NCBI RefSeq assembly: GCF_036370855.1
Contig: NC_088098.1
Span: forward strand, 38,815,981-38,879,980
Length of the DNA: 64,000 bases
Reading direction: 5' to 3'
Source: Dromaius novaehollandiae
Taxonomy: Eukaryota > Chordata > Aves > Casuariiformes > Dromaiidae
The translations under genes were made by a program, and so were the position numbers. Shown here piece after piece: positions 10,874 through 23,103 of the stretch; position 1 is the stretch's first letter; every line of letters starts with the position of its first letter. The notes beneath the pieces were generated by a model, which had not been told where the DNA came from, did not search any database, and was given only the letters and a program-made list of their open reading frames with translations.

Positions 10874-11745
10874 AAATGTAAGGCTTTATATAACTTAGTG
10901 TCTCAAAATTATAGCTTGAAAAATAGCACCTTGGGTGGCTGGCATTCAAAGACTGATCAGCTGCATACTTGAAGTTGACTGAGAGATGTCAGAATAGGGA
11001 TATGGACAAGCTCTATTATGTTTAAATAAATTTATAAGAAAAGATCCAAATTTAAATCTTTTTTTGTAGCAAGCAGTCATTTTCTCTTATTTGCTCTTTA
11101 CTCCTGTACTTTGACTTGGGGAGAGAGCTGGGAGGGAGAAAGAGGAAAGGAAAGGAAAGGATGTTCAGCTAAAGATCTTTGAGTTTAGGTAAATGATTGC
11201 AGTGTCTTACATTATTGTTGCTTTTCCCGGTAATTCACATTTACAGTTTTGCAGGACAATCTATCAGGCACTGATATCTTCTCCATCACAAAGGGGCTCT
11301 AGAAGAGTTTATATTGGTAGGATTATCAGAAGCTGAAATCCTGTTTACTGCGATAGAGAAAGCAAGCTTTTGATCATAAGACCATGCTGGATATTAATGT
11401 TGCTGCAATCCTTCCTGTCAATCTGACAGGGAAGCCTGCTACCCTGCTTATGAAACCTTTCAGTGATAACATCTTTAGCTATATCCTGAGTAGCTACAGA
11501 AAACCAGTGGAGTGTGTGTTTGCGAGACATGACGAGAGCACTAGGTGTTTTCATGGATTATGGAAAATGTTTGCCTTGGGTGGCAGATATCTACTGTGTT
11601 TTAAAGACATTTGTGAGACCAGGACAACCATATTCTGAGAAGGAGAGGGGAAGAAACTTTTTGAAAATTACAAATTGCAAATAAGGTATTGTCTACAAGA
11701 TGCTTCATCTGGTCGAGAAAGTGGTAAAAGGTGAGTTGATCTCTA
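10874..11745. other. Non-coding stretch up to the CR1 element
   Basis: AT-rich. It contains a short GGAAA tandem run at about 11143-11160. An 84-codon open frame at 11384-11638 matches nothing I know and is probably chance. Confidence 0.5.
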
Positions 11746-11886
11746 ACTGAGGTCCAAGGGTGAGAGATAAAAATAAATATGCACAGCTAACAGGCAGCCA
11801 ACAGACACAGCAGTTTGCACAGCAGTTTGTGTGGAAGGGCACACAGAAGGGGACCAGCAACTCTGCTGAGGACAGTGTCGTGAGCA

Positions 11887-13150
11887 ATGGTAAGGGAGTG
11901 CCGCAGGGCATTCTCCCCAGCAGCCACTGGAGCAATTTCCCCTTGCCCATCAGAGACCTTGACCCAGATCGAGCTCCGGAGGGAGCCTGCAGCTCTCCAG
12001 GTCTGGGGCTGCAGGGAGTTCCTGGTGAAGCTGGGGCAGCAGGAGATGGACTCCTCCCCTGCAGGGCATGCACAGTGGTGGAGGAACCATGTCACCACAA
12101 AGGAGTTGTGGGAGGAGGTCAGCAGACTGCACAGCATCAGAAATGATGAAAAGGAGACTGAGCAGGTCATCTCTGAGCCCCTGAAGAGACAAGAGTCCCA
12201 ACAGTACTAACAGAGGGGCAGGCAGAGTCTGTCCTTATCAGGTTGGGAAATGGAGAGTCCCATGATGGTGCAGATTGGAAGCTGATGACTTCTGGTGCCA
12301 GGAGGATGGCTCCTGCCCCCCCTGCAGATCTGCAGTTATGGAATAGGTCAGTGCCCTGGTTGCAGATGGTGAGCAGGGAGCTGTGTCCAGAAAAGCATCT
12401 GAGCCAGCTGAGCCTGAGCCCCACAGCAGCACCAGGAGGAAGCAGTGGGTGACAGCAGTGGGACACTCCCTCCTGCAGGAGACGAAGGACCATCTGCCAA
12501 CCTGACCTACTGTCCAGGGAGGTTTGCTGCTTGCCAGGGGCTTGGACCCAGAGGTCCAAGGCTTGGACCCAGTTGCAGAAAGGCTGCCACAACTTGTCCA
12601 GCCCTCAGACCCCCTGCTGCTGCTTTTCCATGTGGGCACCAGCAATACTGTCAGGGGAAGCCTGCCATGTGTCAAGCATAAATACCTGGCTCAGGGCAAG
12701 GGCCACCGGCATGGTGGCCCAGGTGTGGCTTTCTCCTTGATTCTGCCAGTGAGGGGAAAGGGCTTGAGGAGGTGTGGATGGATCCTGCGGGTCACCAGCT
12801 GTTTGCACAACTGGTGTTGACAGCAGGGATTTAGTTTTTATGACCACAGGACCCCCTCTGAGGATTGAAGACTACTGGGAAGAGATGGGATCCCACCTGA
12901 GCAAGTGGGGCAAAAGCATCTTTGCCAACAGGCTGACCAGCCTGGTAAGACAAGTTTCAAACTAGGAATGACAGGGGAGGGAGATGACAACCCACAATCA
13001 AGCAAGGAAGTTGTGGACAGGACTGGCAAGCAGAGGGTGCAGGGTGGACAAGAGTGACCTTGTGATCAGCAACACAGGGCTGAAGTGGGCCCCCCTCAGG
13101 CCTATGCACACAGATAATGAAGTGCCAAGAGGACAACACTATGGGGGAAG
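11887..13150 (+). pseudogene. CR1 ORF1 remnant (coiled coil and SGNH-esterase-like segment)
   Basis: ORF1 of CR1 encodes an RNA-binding protein that in this family carries a coiled coil and an SGNH-hydrolase (esterase) domain. Here the first recognisable part (about 12040-12200) has a charged heptad-like stretch with LWEEVSRLHSIRND. The esterase-like part is in the frame starting 12524. It shows a run of leucines followed by FHVGTSNT (12626-12649), then about 30 residues later SLILPVRGKGLRR. The family motif is of GTND type. Here it reads GTSN, so the usual Asn-Asp pair is altered. Frames change between 12210 and 12524, and a stop follows CLHNWC at 12820. The downstream part to about 13150 is increasingly degraded, and its border with ORF2 is approximate. 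Confidence 0.7.
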
Positions 13151-13194
13151 CTCTCACGCTCTTTCCTGGGAAATCCGCATGACTTGGTGCCTCT

Positions 13195-15934
13195 CCAAAG
13201 TGCCTGTACAGTAATGCGCACAGCACAGGGAACAAACAGGAGGAACTAGAGGTCTACATACAGTTGCAGGGCTAGGATCTCATCAGGATCACAGAGACAT
13301 GGTGAGATAGCTCACACAACTGGAGTGCTGCCGTGGATGAATAAAAGCTGTTTGGGAAGGACGGTCTGGGACAGCAAGGAAGGGCAGTTGCCCTGTACGT
13401 GAGAGCACAACTCCATGCAGAGAGCTCTGCCTGTGGACAGATGATGAGCTGGCTGAGCGCTTACAGGTTAGGATTCAAGAGAATGTGAGCAATGGTGTGG
13501 TGGGTGTCTGCTACAGACCACCTGAACAGGGAGAAGTAGATGAGGCCTTCTTCAGACAACTGGAAGAAGCTTCACATTTGCAGGCCCTGGGCCTCATGGG
13601 GGAATTTACCCACCCCAGTGTCTGCTGGAGGAGCAGCACAGCAGGGCACAAGCAATCCAGGAGGTTTCTGGAGTGCAATAATGGTAACTTCCTAATATTG
13701 ATGATTGAGGAGCTAATGAGGCAAGGTGCTCTGCTGGACCTCATACTTACAAATGCAAAAAAACTGGCTGGGGGAAGGGGCAGGTTGGGGACAGCCTTGG
13801 CTGCAGTCACGATGGGATGGTGGAGCTCAGGATCCTGCGAGAAGGAGGGGAAAAAAGCAAAAAGCAGGACCCCAAGCCTGGACTTCAGGAGAGCAGACTT
13901 TGGCCTGCTCAGGGACCTGCTTGGAAGAATCCCATGGGATAGGGTCCTAGAGGGAAGGTGGTACAAGAGAGCTGGAAAGTTTTCAAGTTGCACTTCCTCC
14001 AAGCTCAGGAATGGTCCATGCCAATGTGCAGGAAGTCAAGCAAAGGTGGCAGGAGGACTGCATGGACGGACAAGGAGCTCCTGACTAAATTCAAACATAA
14101 AAAGGAAACTACAAAAGGTGGAAGCAGGGACAGGTGACCCAGGAGGCATACAGAAACACTGTCCAAGAATGCATAGACAGGGTTAGGAAAGCCAAAGCCC
14201 CTCTGGAGCTGAATCTCGTGAGGAACATGAAGGGCAACAAGAAGGGCTTCTACAGGCTTATCAGCATCAAAAGGAAGATGAGGGAAAATGTCATCCCACT
14301 GCTTAAAGAAATAAGGGACCCTGGTGGCAAAGCACATGCAAAAGGCTGAGGTAGTCAATGCTTCTTCAACTCAGTATCCACTGGTAAGGTTTGCCTCCAG
14401 GAACCCCAGGCCCCTGAGACCAGAGGGGAAGTCTGGAGCAAGGAGGACTTACCCTTCCTTACTGGAGGAGGATCAGGTTAGTGAACTCTGAAACAAACTG
14501 GACACACTCAAGACCATGGGACTTGATGGGATGCACCCATGAGTGCTGGAGAGCTGACCAATGTCACTGTGAGGCCACTCTTGGTCATCTTTGAAAGGTC
14601 ATGGCAACTTGGGGAGGTTTCTGAGGACGGGAAGAGGGCAAATATCACTTCTATTTTCAAAAAGGGCAAGAAGGAAGATGTGGGGAACTGCAGGCTGGTC
14701 AGCCTCACCTCAACCCTTGGAAAGGCGATGGAGCAAATCTTCCTGGAAGCCATTTCCCAAGCTGTTAAGGACAAGAAGGTGACTGGGAGTAGGCAGCATG
14801 GATTTACAAAGGGGAAGTAATGCCTGACTAACCTGATAGCTTTCTATGATGAAATGACTGGCTTGGTGGATGATGGGAGAGTGGTGGATGTTGTTTACCT
14901 TGACTTTAGCAAGGCTTTTGACACTGTCTCCCATAACTTCCTCATAGACAAACTGATGAAGTATGGGCTACATAAGTGGATAGTGAGGTGGACTGAAAGC
15001 TGGCCGAACTGCAAGGCTCAGAGGGTTGTGACCAGCGCCTCAAAGTCCAGCTAGAGGCCAGTCACTAGTGGTGTCCCCCAGGGGCTGATATGGGGCCAAC
15101 CCTGTTTAACATTTTCATTAATGACCAGGATGAGGGGACAGAGTGCACCCTCAGCAAGTTTGCAGATGATACAAAACTGGGAGGAGTGGTTGATGTACCA
15201 GATGGTTGTGCTGCCATTCAGAGGGACTTCAACAGGCTGGACAAATGGGTCGACAGGAACCTCATGAAGTTCAACAAAGGGAAGTGCCCTATCCTGCACC
15301 TGGGGAGGAATAACTCCTTGCACCAGCAGAGGCTGGGGGCCGACCAGGCGGAAAGCAGCTTTGCAGAGAAGGCCCTGGCAGTCCTGGTGAGCAACAAGTT
15401 GGGCATGAGCCAGCAGTGTGCCTTTGCGGCAAAGAAGGCCAGTGGTACCCGAGCTGCAATAGGCAGAGTGTTGCCAGCAGGTGGAGGGAGGTGATCCTTC
15501 CCCTCGACTCAGCCCTGGTGAGGCCACATCTGGAGTGCTGTGTCCAGTACAAGGCAGGCATGGACCTACTAGAGTGAGTCCAGCAAAGAACCACAAAGAT
15601 GATGAAGGGGGACTGGGGCATCTGACATACGAGGAGAGGCTGAGCGACCTGTGACTGTTCAGCCTGGAGAAGAGGAAGACTCAGTATCAGCGACGTGTGT
15701 AAATACCTGATAGGAGGGAGTAAAGATGACAGAGGCAGGCTCTTCTCAGTGGTATGCAGAGACAGGAGAAGAGGCAATGGGCACAGGTTGAAATATAGGA
15801 AATTCCTTTTAAACATAAGAGAAATCTTTTTCCCTGTGAGGGTGGTCAAGTGCCAGAACAGGTTACCCAGAGACATTGTGGAGTTTCCAAATATTCAAAA
15901 CCTGACTGACATGGCTCCGAGTGACCTGCAGTAG
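13195..15934 (+). pseudogene. CR1 ORF2 remnant (AP-endonuclease and reverse transcriptase)
   Basis: ORF2 would nick the target site and reverse-transcribe the element RNA. The start is near 13210, where reading gives NAHSTGNKQEELEV. The endonuclease domain shows GVCYRPPEQ (about 13506), a degraded metal-site segment LMGEFTHPSVCW (normally of GDFNHP type) and LLDLILTN (13734-13757). A linker with TPSLDFRRADFGLL follows. The RT domain shows ANITSIFKKGKKED (about 14638), motif A YLDFSKAFD (14896-14922), motif B SGVPQG (about 15067-15084) and motif C FADD (15159-15170). The catalytic aspartates are still encoded. Breaks include a TAA at 14818-14820, a TAG at 15052-15054, a one-base deletion near 15085-15089 and further frame changes before 15695. 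The C-terminal frame 15695-15934 contains RLFSVV and a RGNGHRLKYR segment. Confidence 0.85.
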
Positions 15935-16017
15935 CTGACCCTGCTCTGGGCAGGGGGTTGGACTAGATGATCACCAGAGGTGCCTGCCAACCTCGACAGC
16001 TCTGTGACTCTGTGATA

Positions 16018-19000
16018 GTTGCATAAAAGCTTTGTGGAGGGTTGATGTTTGAGTAAGAAAGATTGAAATGTTATGAAAAAATCTCAGCTAAATTTTTCAT
16101 AATGAAAAATGCAATGTAATACTATTAATTTAAAACTGCTGGAACAGTAGCACAGCATGTCTAACATACACGGTGCTTACATGTCCGGCTGATTAATTCA
16201 GAAATATTCATGTAGAAGTCAGATCAAAATTGTTCTCCACAATTTGCATAGGAAAATAAGCCTTGACACTTGGGGAACTGAAAGTTGTCTATGTTACCTC
16301 CTGTTTACTAGATCTTCCTCTATAAAGGCATACCAGTTCCTAGTTATAAATATAGCGTTCTTGTGTTCTGCCGAAGAGCAGATTGCTTCTGCCTCATTTA
16401 GTCTTATAATCTCTATGCATTTTATATTATATCTGTAGCCTAATTTAGGCTGTTTTCTTGTGAAATATAACTATCTAAAAGCTGAGGATAAAACTGCTTC
16501 AGAGTTTTTTTGTCTGTCATTTTGTTTTGTTGCTCTTTTTACTTTTCACTTTCCTGTCCTCCACTACAATAAACAAACCTGCCATTCTTAAGATCCCTGT
16601 GGTATTGCTACATTAGCTGAGAGAGGACGAAGGGCAGAAACTGGACAGAAAAGTAAAAGGAAATCATGCAGGATGGGAAAGGAGTAGAGGAAGGTAAGTT
16701 TGACAAGAGTTGAGATTTGCTACCTGAAGTAGCTAAACCCTTTAAAAATAAGGTGTGGGATTAATTCCGCTTAACTACAGATGTGCTCAGCTTCTATTGC
16801 ATAACATTTACTGGTCCTGTTTTTTCTTTCTGCTCTCCACAGTGGCCTCCCTGTCTGAAATGCAAAGAGTATATGCAGCGCTTGGTTGTCTGGCTCGAGG
16901 CTGGAACTGTATGGGCGACACCTTCCCCCAAGATCACCCAGTTGCCCTCCGTGGCTGCTGGGTCCCTCCTCCGCAGGGGCCCTGGAGTCACTTGCCAGGG
17001 CTGGATGCTGGCTGCAAAACTCCAGGCATGGACAGAGTCTCATTAGAGGTGCTGGTCCTTCCCTTTGGGCTATTGCAGCTGTGTCAGTGTTGCTGTTTTG
17101 GGGCAGATGGGATTCTTGTCCTAGCAATACCTTTCCTGGTGAATTTGTTGTGCCAGAAAAAAACTTAGTGTTGTGGCAAATGCCTGAAGGGCAAGAAAGA
17201 TGGTCAAGATTCCCGAAAGGTCTAGATGATACCATAGAGCTGCTATAGTGGGTATGTATTCCTTGAGTGAGCAAATCTGCAGTGAGCTGGAGATACCTGG
17301 TTACATAGCAGATATTTAAGTAATTTGTAGCAATATTTAAACATGGAGGAGTCGTCCAAGCAAGATGTCAGGAAGGTGAATAGTTTTTTGTAACTCCAGA
17401 GGCATAGTTAATAGTGGATAAAATAACAAGGAACTCAGGAGAAGTGAAAAGCATTTCTTTCTACAAATCCCTAAAGTGATTCTGAAAGAAACCTTCCCCT
17501 TGTGTCAAAGGCCAAACTACCAATTCTCTGATTACTTCCTAACAGCTGATCAGCCAGTCCTGAATTCACTGCTAATGTACAATGAAAAATAATCTGATTT
17601 CAACATAAACAATTTATAAGTACCAGCAATCACTAGCAGTACAGATGTAGTTAAAAATGATTCCTACCTTCAGTTTATGAAGGGACAGGCATTATGAAAT
17701 TAGTTCTGCAAAAAAAGAGATGGCCTGATTTCCACCAAATTTCCTCTGTAAACTCCAAATTATATAAATGAATTGTATAAGAAGTCTTCAGGAAGTTCCA
17801 GAACTCATTGAGTTTTAGAGAAGTTCTGTTAACTTCAAGTCCAAGTAGTGGCATTTCATATATCAACATATTAGGTACTATATAATACTAATACAAACAT
17901 TTATTATTATAAAATGCTACATTGCATCACGCTACATAACAGTACAACTTTTTTATGTTGCTCATTATTAGATTTTTAGCCTTAATGTCTGTATTAGAAG
18001 ACTGTGGTACTTTAAAGACCTTATACATTAAAGAATAGTTTATAACATTAAAGTGGAATTACATGCGTGATAGTGATACAATTAGTGATACAATTGAGTC
18101 GTTTGTAAATGGGTTATAAATTCACAGGCAAGTACTGTTCCAAATATTTATGAATATAGTCTGTTTATCTAGAATGCTCAAAGCTCTAGTTCATTCTAAA
18201 TGATAAAATATAAGCTGAAGAAATATTACTTTGCAAATGTATATTCTTGGTCTTTAATGATCTGGAGGAGCTCTGCTTCATTAAATTGAGTTTGCTATTG
18301 CTTACTCCAAAAATATCTCCATCTACAGCTATTCCTCCCAAGTCCCAACAGGCAGACAGGCTGCAGCCAGCCACTTGATCATTTTTCAGTCTCTTAGGAT
18401 CTCATTAGCTACTCAGCATACCAGTTGGCTGAAGCGACATTTCTGTTGCTGTTGCCCAGGTTCCTGCTCCTGAGGAACTGGCCTGACTTCTGCCCTCTGG
18501 CTCCTTGCGCAGGACCGTGCTGTGCAGTATTGATTTGTTGGCCCTCCAGACTTCGTCTCAGCATCTGACCGTATTCCTGCCATGCTCCTCCATCCCCAGT
18601 GTCCCTGATTGCAAGATACTCTCAGCCTAAAGGCCTGTTTCTGATCAGATCTCTCTCCCACATGGTTTGCCTTGGTTCTGTATTGCAGCTCTTTTCATCT
18701 TTGATACCTGGCTCTAAACACAGTTTTAGCCTTCAGCTCATGTAATCAATATCTAATCAATCACTGTTACTTAAGATCAGACTGTCTCATTAGTGTTACC
18801 CATATTTGAGTTTATATTCCCACCAATGAACTGAAAACCTCTGCTAGACCAAGGTTGGGGAAGCAGATACAACGAAGTACATCTTCAAGGACTTCAGGGT
18901 TCTATGTGTAAAGACAAAGTTTTGCAGATTATTGAAAAAATAACTTTCTGTTTGAATCTGTTTTCTAGTACTATTGTTTAACTGTGTCATATTTTTAGGA

Positions 19001-19480
19001 AAGGCAAGGGAGCTTCTCAAAGAAGTGGTTACTCCTTCATAGGACATCAGTGAGAGTCTCTCAAGAGTTTTGGTATCCATACAATAGAGAAAACACCTCA
19101 GCTGCCACGCACTGGCATGGTCAGGTAGTATGGTCAATGCTCCACAGCATTCATTGTTGGTGGAATGCAGAGCATATGTCATTTAAAAGAAGTTATACCA
19201 GAAGAAAATCCCAGTCCTTCTGAAGCTTTCAAAAGATGTTGATGCAATGGCACAAATACATGGATATTGGAGTCTGCTGTTTGGTACCATAATAAAAGAT
19301 GCCTTAGACAAAACTAAGGTCGAAGACCAGCTTCTTAGGAAATAAAAATGTGTGTGGTCTCGTGGATTTTAATTCACTGGCTGCAGCTAATGTTGTACTT
19401 GCATTGTCTGTGTGTGTCAATACATTCTTTACTCTTAATAGCTTACTTATCACGGTGTGTCTTTTTTTTTTTCCCCTCAG
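16018..19480. other. AT-rich non-coding stretch
   Basis: No gene recognised. A 12-bp unit TAGTGATACAAT is tandemly duplicated at 18071-18094. At 16850 a TTTCTGCTCTCCACAG acceptor-like signal opens a moderately GC-rich 400-bp segment with overlapping short ORFs, none recognisable. Confidence 0.45.
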
Positions 19481-19519
19481 AATGGTCTGGAAAAATATTT
19501 GAAGCACAGGCAGTGAAAG
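19481..19519 (+). other. Possible 39-nt internal exon
   Basis: A very strong acceptor (TCTTTTTTTTTTTCCCCTCAG type, ending 19480) is followed 39 nt later by AAAG|GTGATT. The enclosed sequence is a whole number of codons and one frame is open, reading WSGKIFEAQAVK. No partner exon is identified nearby, and the donor is only moderate. It may be a cryptic site. Confidence 0.15.
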
Positions 19520-22500
19520 GTGATTGTGGGCCTGTGTTCTTCTTCATGTATCATTCAGCAAGAAAAACAAGGAGGCTAGCTCCTAGACTGTAAAGTCTTG
19601 CTAATTTGTTGCTTTGGGCTGGACTGGATATTGTCAAGACTGGTTGAACTGTTGGGATAGGTGCCTGCACACTTCAGTGAATCTGTGGGAAAAAAAATGC
19701 ATTGAGAGTGCCTCATAGCCATTGGAAGAAGATTAAAAATCCTCCAGGGTTAAGGCTTCTCCAGGAGTTTGGGAACTCAGTCAGGGTAGCACGCTCCCAC
19801 TTAGGCAATGGGCACTCACAGACACAGGTACACACACATGGCACAGATGGTAGGAGACCAATAATTTAAAAAGGAAGCTTTAAATTTTCTTTATCAGAGG
19901 CCTAGGGCAAGCAGGATGCAGAGCACGTATCAGCAAAAGAAAGAGTTGCAGATCTTTGCTCTGATCCTTAGAAATACTTCTGCATAGATCCTGAGCTGAA
20001 CAGCTTGCCATCTCTCAGCAATACCTAGAACTGCTCCCCGCTTTGATTTTTCATCCTGTAACTATGCAGCTTCTCCATCAGTGGCACAAGTATGCGCAGC
20101 CTTTGTTTCATGGGATTATTGCCCTGGAACAGTATAATATAAGCTCTTCTTTAGTACAAGCATGTGAGTGTTTTATCTGCCTCATCTGCATTAGTCATGT
20201 TTGCTGGGGATATACAACCATTAAGTGGGTCACTTGGAGCAGAAATGCGCTGTGTCTTACTAGGTAAAAGCATGCCATCAGCCACACACTTTACAGCCCT
20301 TCCAGTTCTCTCCCACCTTGGCTGACTATATGCTTTTGCCTTTACAGGTGGGACATAGCAATGGCTACTGTGCTCCAGTGTTTCTGTCTCCCAGGAAGTA
20401 TATTACTCTGCATTATGGCTTACCTTGACAAACTGGTTTCTTCCTGATGGAGGCAGAAATTTCTCCTTGCAGCCCTGTGAACTCCAGCTTTACGTTGTTC
20501 TATTGCTGTTTCCTTCTCCCCTCTGTGGGAGGTCGTTGTGCTTCACAAGTTCCTTGGATAGGCCTCGGGTAGCCTAACAATGACCAGTGGGTAATTTTCG
20601 GGGCTAGGGGGACAGGGAGAATTTTAGGTTTGCAGGGAATGTATCCCTTTCTTAATTTCATGATTATGACATGCTTTTAGAGCACTTTCCAGGGCTCCAG
20701 ACCTTGCATTTAATCAGTACTTTGCATTCAGAATAATCCCTGTCAAGCACAGGTGGCATTTTGGGTGCCATAAAAGAAATGTGGCATGGTAAAAAATACA
20801 CAGCAAGGCAAATGCTAATTTACGGTCTCTCCAGTAAAGCCCCAAAGACATTTTGGGCAGGAAGAATGCAACGTTGGCAAGGTTTTCCAGTGGGAAAGGG
20901 TGAGGCAGCTGGGGGAAATGAGACTACCTACTCAGTCTTGGTTTTCCCTTGCCCTATCATCCCTTATTCTGCACTTAGCCAACAACAGCCCACTCTTGGT
21001 GCAGGTTTTCCTGTACCCTTGCAGAGTGTACTCCAGAAGTAGGAGTCATCCCAGTCATTTCATAAGGATGGCATCCAGCCCAGAGCCCTCATCAGGGAAA
21101 GACCACACAGACCGTCAGGCTGAGTCTCTCACAAGGATTTTCTGGATTACAGCTCAAGCTGATCAAAGGTAAAGCTAGCAGATGAACATAGACAGTGGGA
21201 TTTTTGTCTGCTCATGGTGAATCTTACTGGGGGTCATGCAAGGACTATAAAGGGGCTAAGCAGGTAGTATTGCTCGGTCTGAAGGAAGAAGGAAGTCACT
21301 GTACAGGGAAAGTGCAGTCACTCCTCTCTGATGACTTGCATAGTTCACGGACAAAGTGATGTACAGGACAGAGATAGTCTTGGGTCCCTAAGGGTAATGA
21401 ACCTCATGGAAATTCAAAGGAGAAGCACAAGCTGCGGGAAGACTCAGGAAACTAAGGCAGAATTTAATGGCCAGGTACCTACTTACAGTCACAGTATCAC
21501 CAAACATAATTCTGTTAATTAAAGGATGGTCAAGTTTTACAAGCAGAAAAACTCGTATTATTGCCGCACACATGTTGTAAAAAGGATCAGAAAGAGAAAA
21601 GTATTATGGCTAAGAAATTTCTGACTCTGCTGATTTCATCAATGCTCTCATTAGCACCTTTTCAATTATTAATTGTTCTGGCTGCTGCGGTTATTACTGA
21701 TCCATATTAATCCTCCTGAAGAGCAAGAGATGACAACACCAGGTCGCGTGACCTTCCCTTTCATATCCTACAGCTGGTCAGGAATTTTCCAATGAAACAG
21801 CTGTTCACTGGAAAATGTGAATTCTCCAAAACCTCTGTTGTTAGTGGAAATGTACACATTTCATTAATTTCTATTGAGAAAGTCTTTTCAGATCAAACAT
21901 GGCCTTCCCATAGCTAACATCCATGAGGAGGGTTCTCCCTGAGAACATGAGATAAATAGGTCTTTTTTCTTCCTGGTAATTCATACAAAGTGAACGAGAG
22001 GAGACTGAGGAATACCTAGCACATAGCACCTTCTAGTCTGATGGGTTATAATATGCACCTGGAATAGAAGAGACCAAGCTTCAAGACCAATTTTGTCTAC
22101 TCTGTTTTCACACAATGAAAATAGAAAGATCCTGTCTTCGTGGGAATGTAAAAATACATGGGATAAGAGTGGCATTTCTTGTTCTTCTGCAATGAGAGCT
22201 GAAAAAGAACAGCAGATTAAGACAACAAGCCCCAAACTTTGCAAATCACTAAAGAAATAATATCTGCTTTTGTTATGTATTTCTCATTAATGTTTCACAC
22301 ATTTTGTAAGAGTCACAGCTAGATGAGGAGACTTCAGTGATCAACCTTAAGACATTATCATTACAATCAAATATTGAATTAAGACTATTTTGCTCTGAAT
22401 GCAAGAGATTCTTCTTTTCAAAATACTTAAAAATGTAGCTATGCCATCTGGTTCAACATCTTTTCCCTAAAATCCCACTGAGCTGTAGTAAATGTAGGAC

Positions 22501-23070
22501 CAATACATAGATCTCCTGGGTCCCACTAAGATGCTTTCTCATTAAAAAAATTTTTTTTTCTTTTTTTTCCCCAATACCTCTCCCTGAGTCAATGTTCTTT
22601 CTGCATCCTGAAAGGGGCAGTGATTCTATATAACAAAGAATCATAATCATGTGATGAATCATTGTGTTTAAATGTACGTATTATGCAGCTGGGAAAGTCT
22701 GCTGGAAGGTAATGTACCCTCTAAGCCATGAGATACAAGAAGTTATTAACTCAGGCTATCATCCAGATTACTCATCTTCTTTGCATTTAAGGTGAGCATT
22801 GGTCTTTGGCAGGGCCCAGAGGAACAAAAAAGTTTCTCCTTCTGCTGTGAGAAGAACCAAAGACAAAGAGCAGCAAGCAAATGGCCAGCATGTGAGTAAC
22901 AACAAGAATGAAGTGGAATGAGACATGGAGGTGCTAGGAAATAAAGCTGAATGGGATAGCAGACTGACGAATGAGGAAAAAATAGAAAAAGAAAGATCAT
23001 AATAGAGAATGAAGGAAAATAAAAACAGAAAACTGAAATCTAGTCTTCTAAACTGACAGATGCCAGAGTA
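19520..23070. other. Non-coding stretch
   Basis: No gene or clear transposon. A block around 21640-21720 is rich in ATTA/TAAT motifs and might be regulatory. Otherwise nothing stands out. Confidence 0.45.
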
Positions 23071-23091
23071 TTATTATTATTATTATTATTT
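23071..23091 (+). repeat. (TTA)7 microsatellite
   Basis: Seven perfect TTA units, with further imperfect TTA/TCA units up to about 23103. Confidence 0.9.
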
Positions 23092-23103
23092 TCATCATTA
23101 TTA

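Larger units (their letters stand above)
11750..16017 (+). mobile_element. Near full-length degenerate CR1 LINE retrotransposon
   Basis: About 4.3 kb of plus-strand sequence matches the CR1 plan in order: 5' leader, ORF1, ORF2, short 3' UTR. The 3' end has the typical CR1 tail: GGTTGGACTAGATGATC at about 15956-15972, then TGCCAACCTCGACAGC and short TCTGTGA repeats ending near 16017. CR1 elements end in such an octamer repeat rather than poly(A). The 5' border is approximate; the earliest part I accept as CR1 is around 11750-11830, a GCACAGCAGTTTG repeat region. Both ORFs carry many stops and frameshifts, so this copy cannot make its proteins. Most avian CR1 copies are severely 5'-truncated, so a copy this complete is uncommon. 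Confidence 0.9.

Noticed and set aside
11384..11638. 84-codon frame just upstream of the CR1
   Set aside because: No known domain and no splice or promoter support.
15470..15490. CTCF-like CCAGCAGGTGGAGGGAG
   Set aside because: It is part of the CR1 ORF2 sequence and only a partial match.
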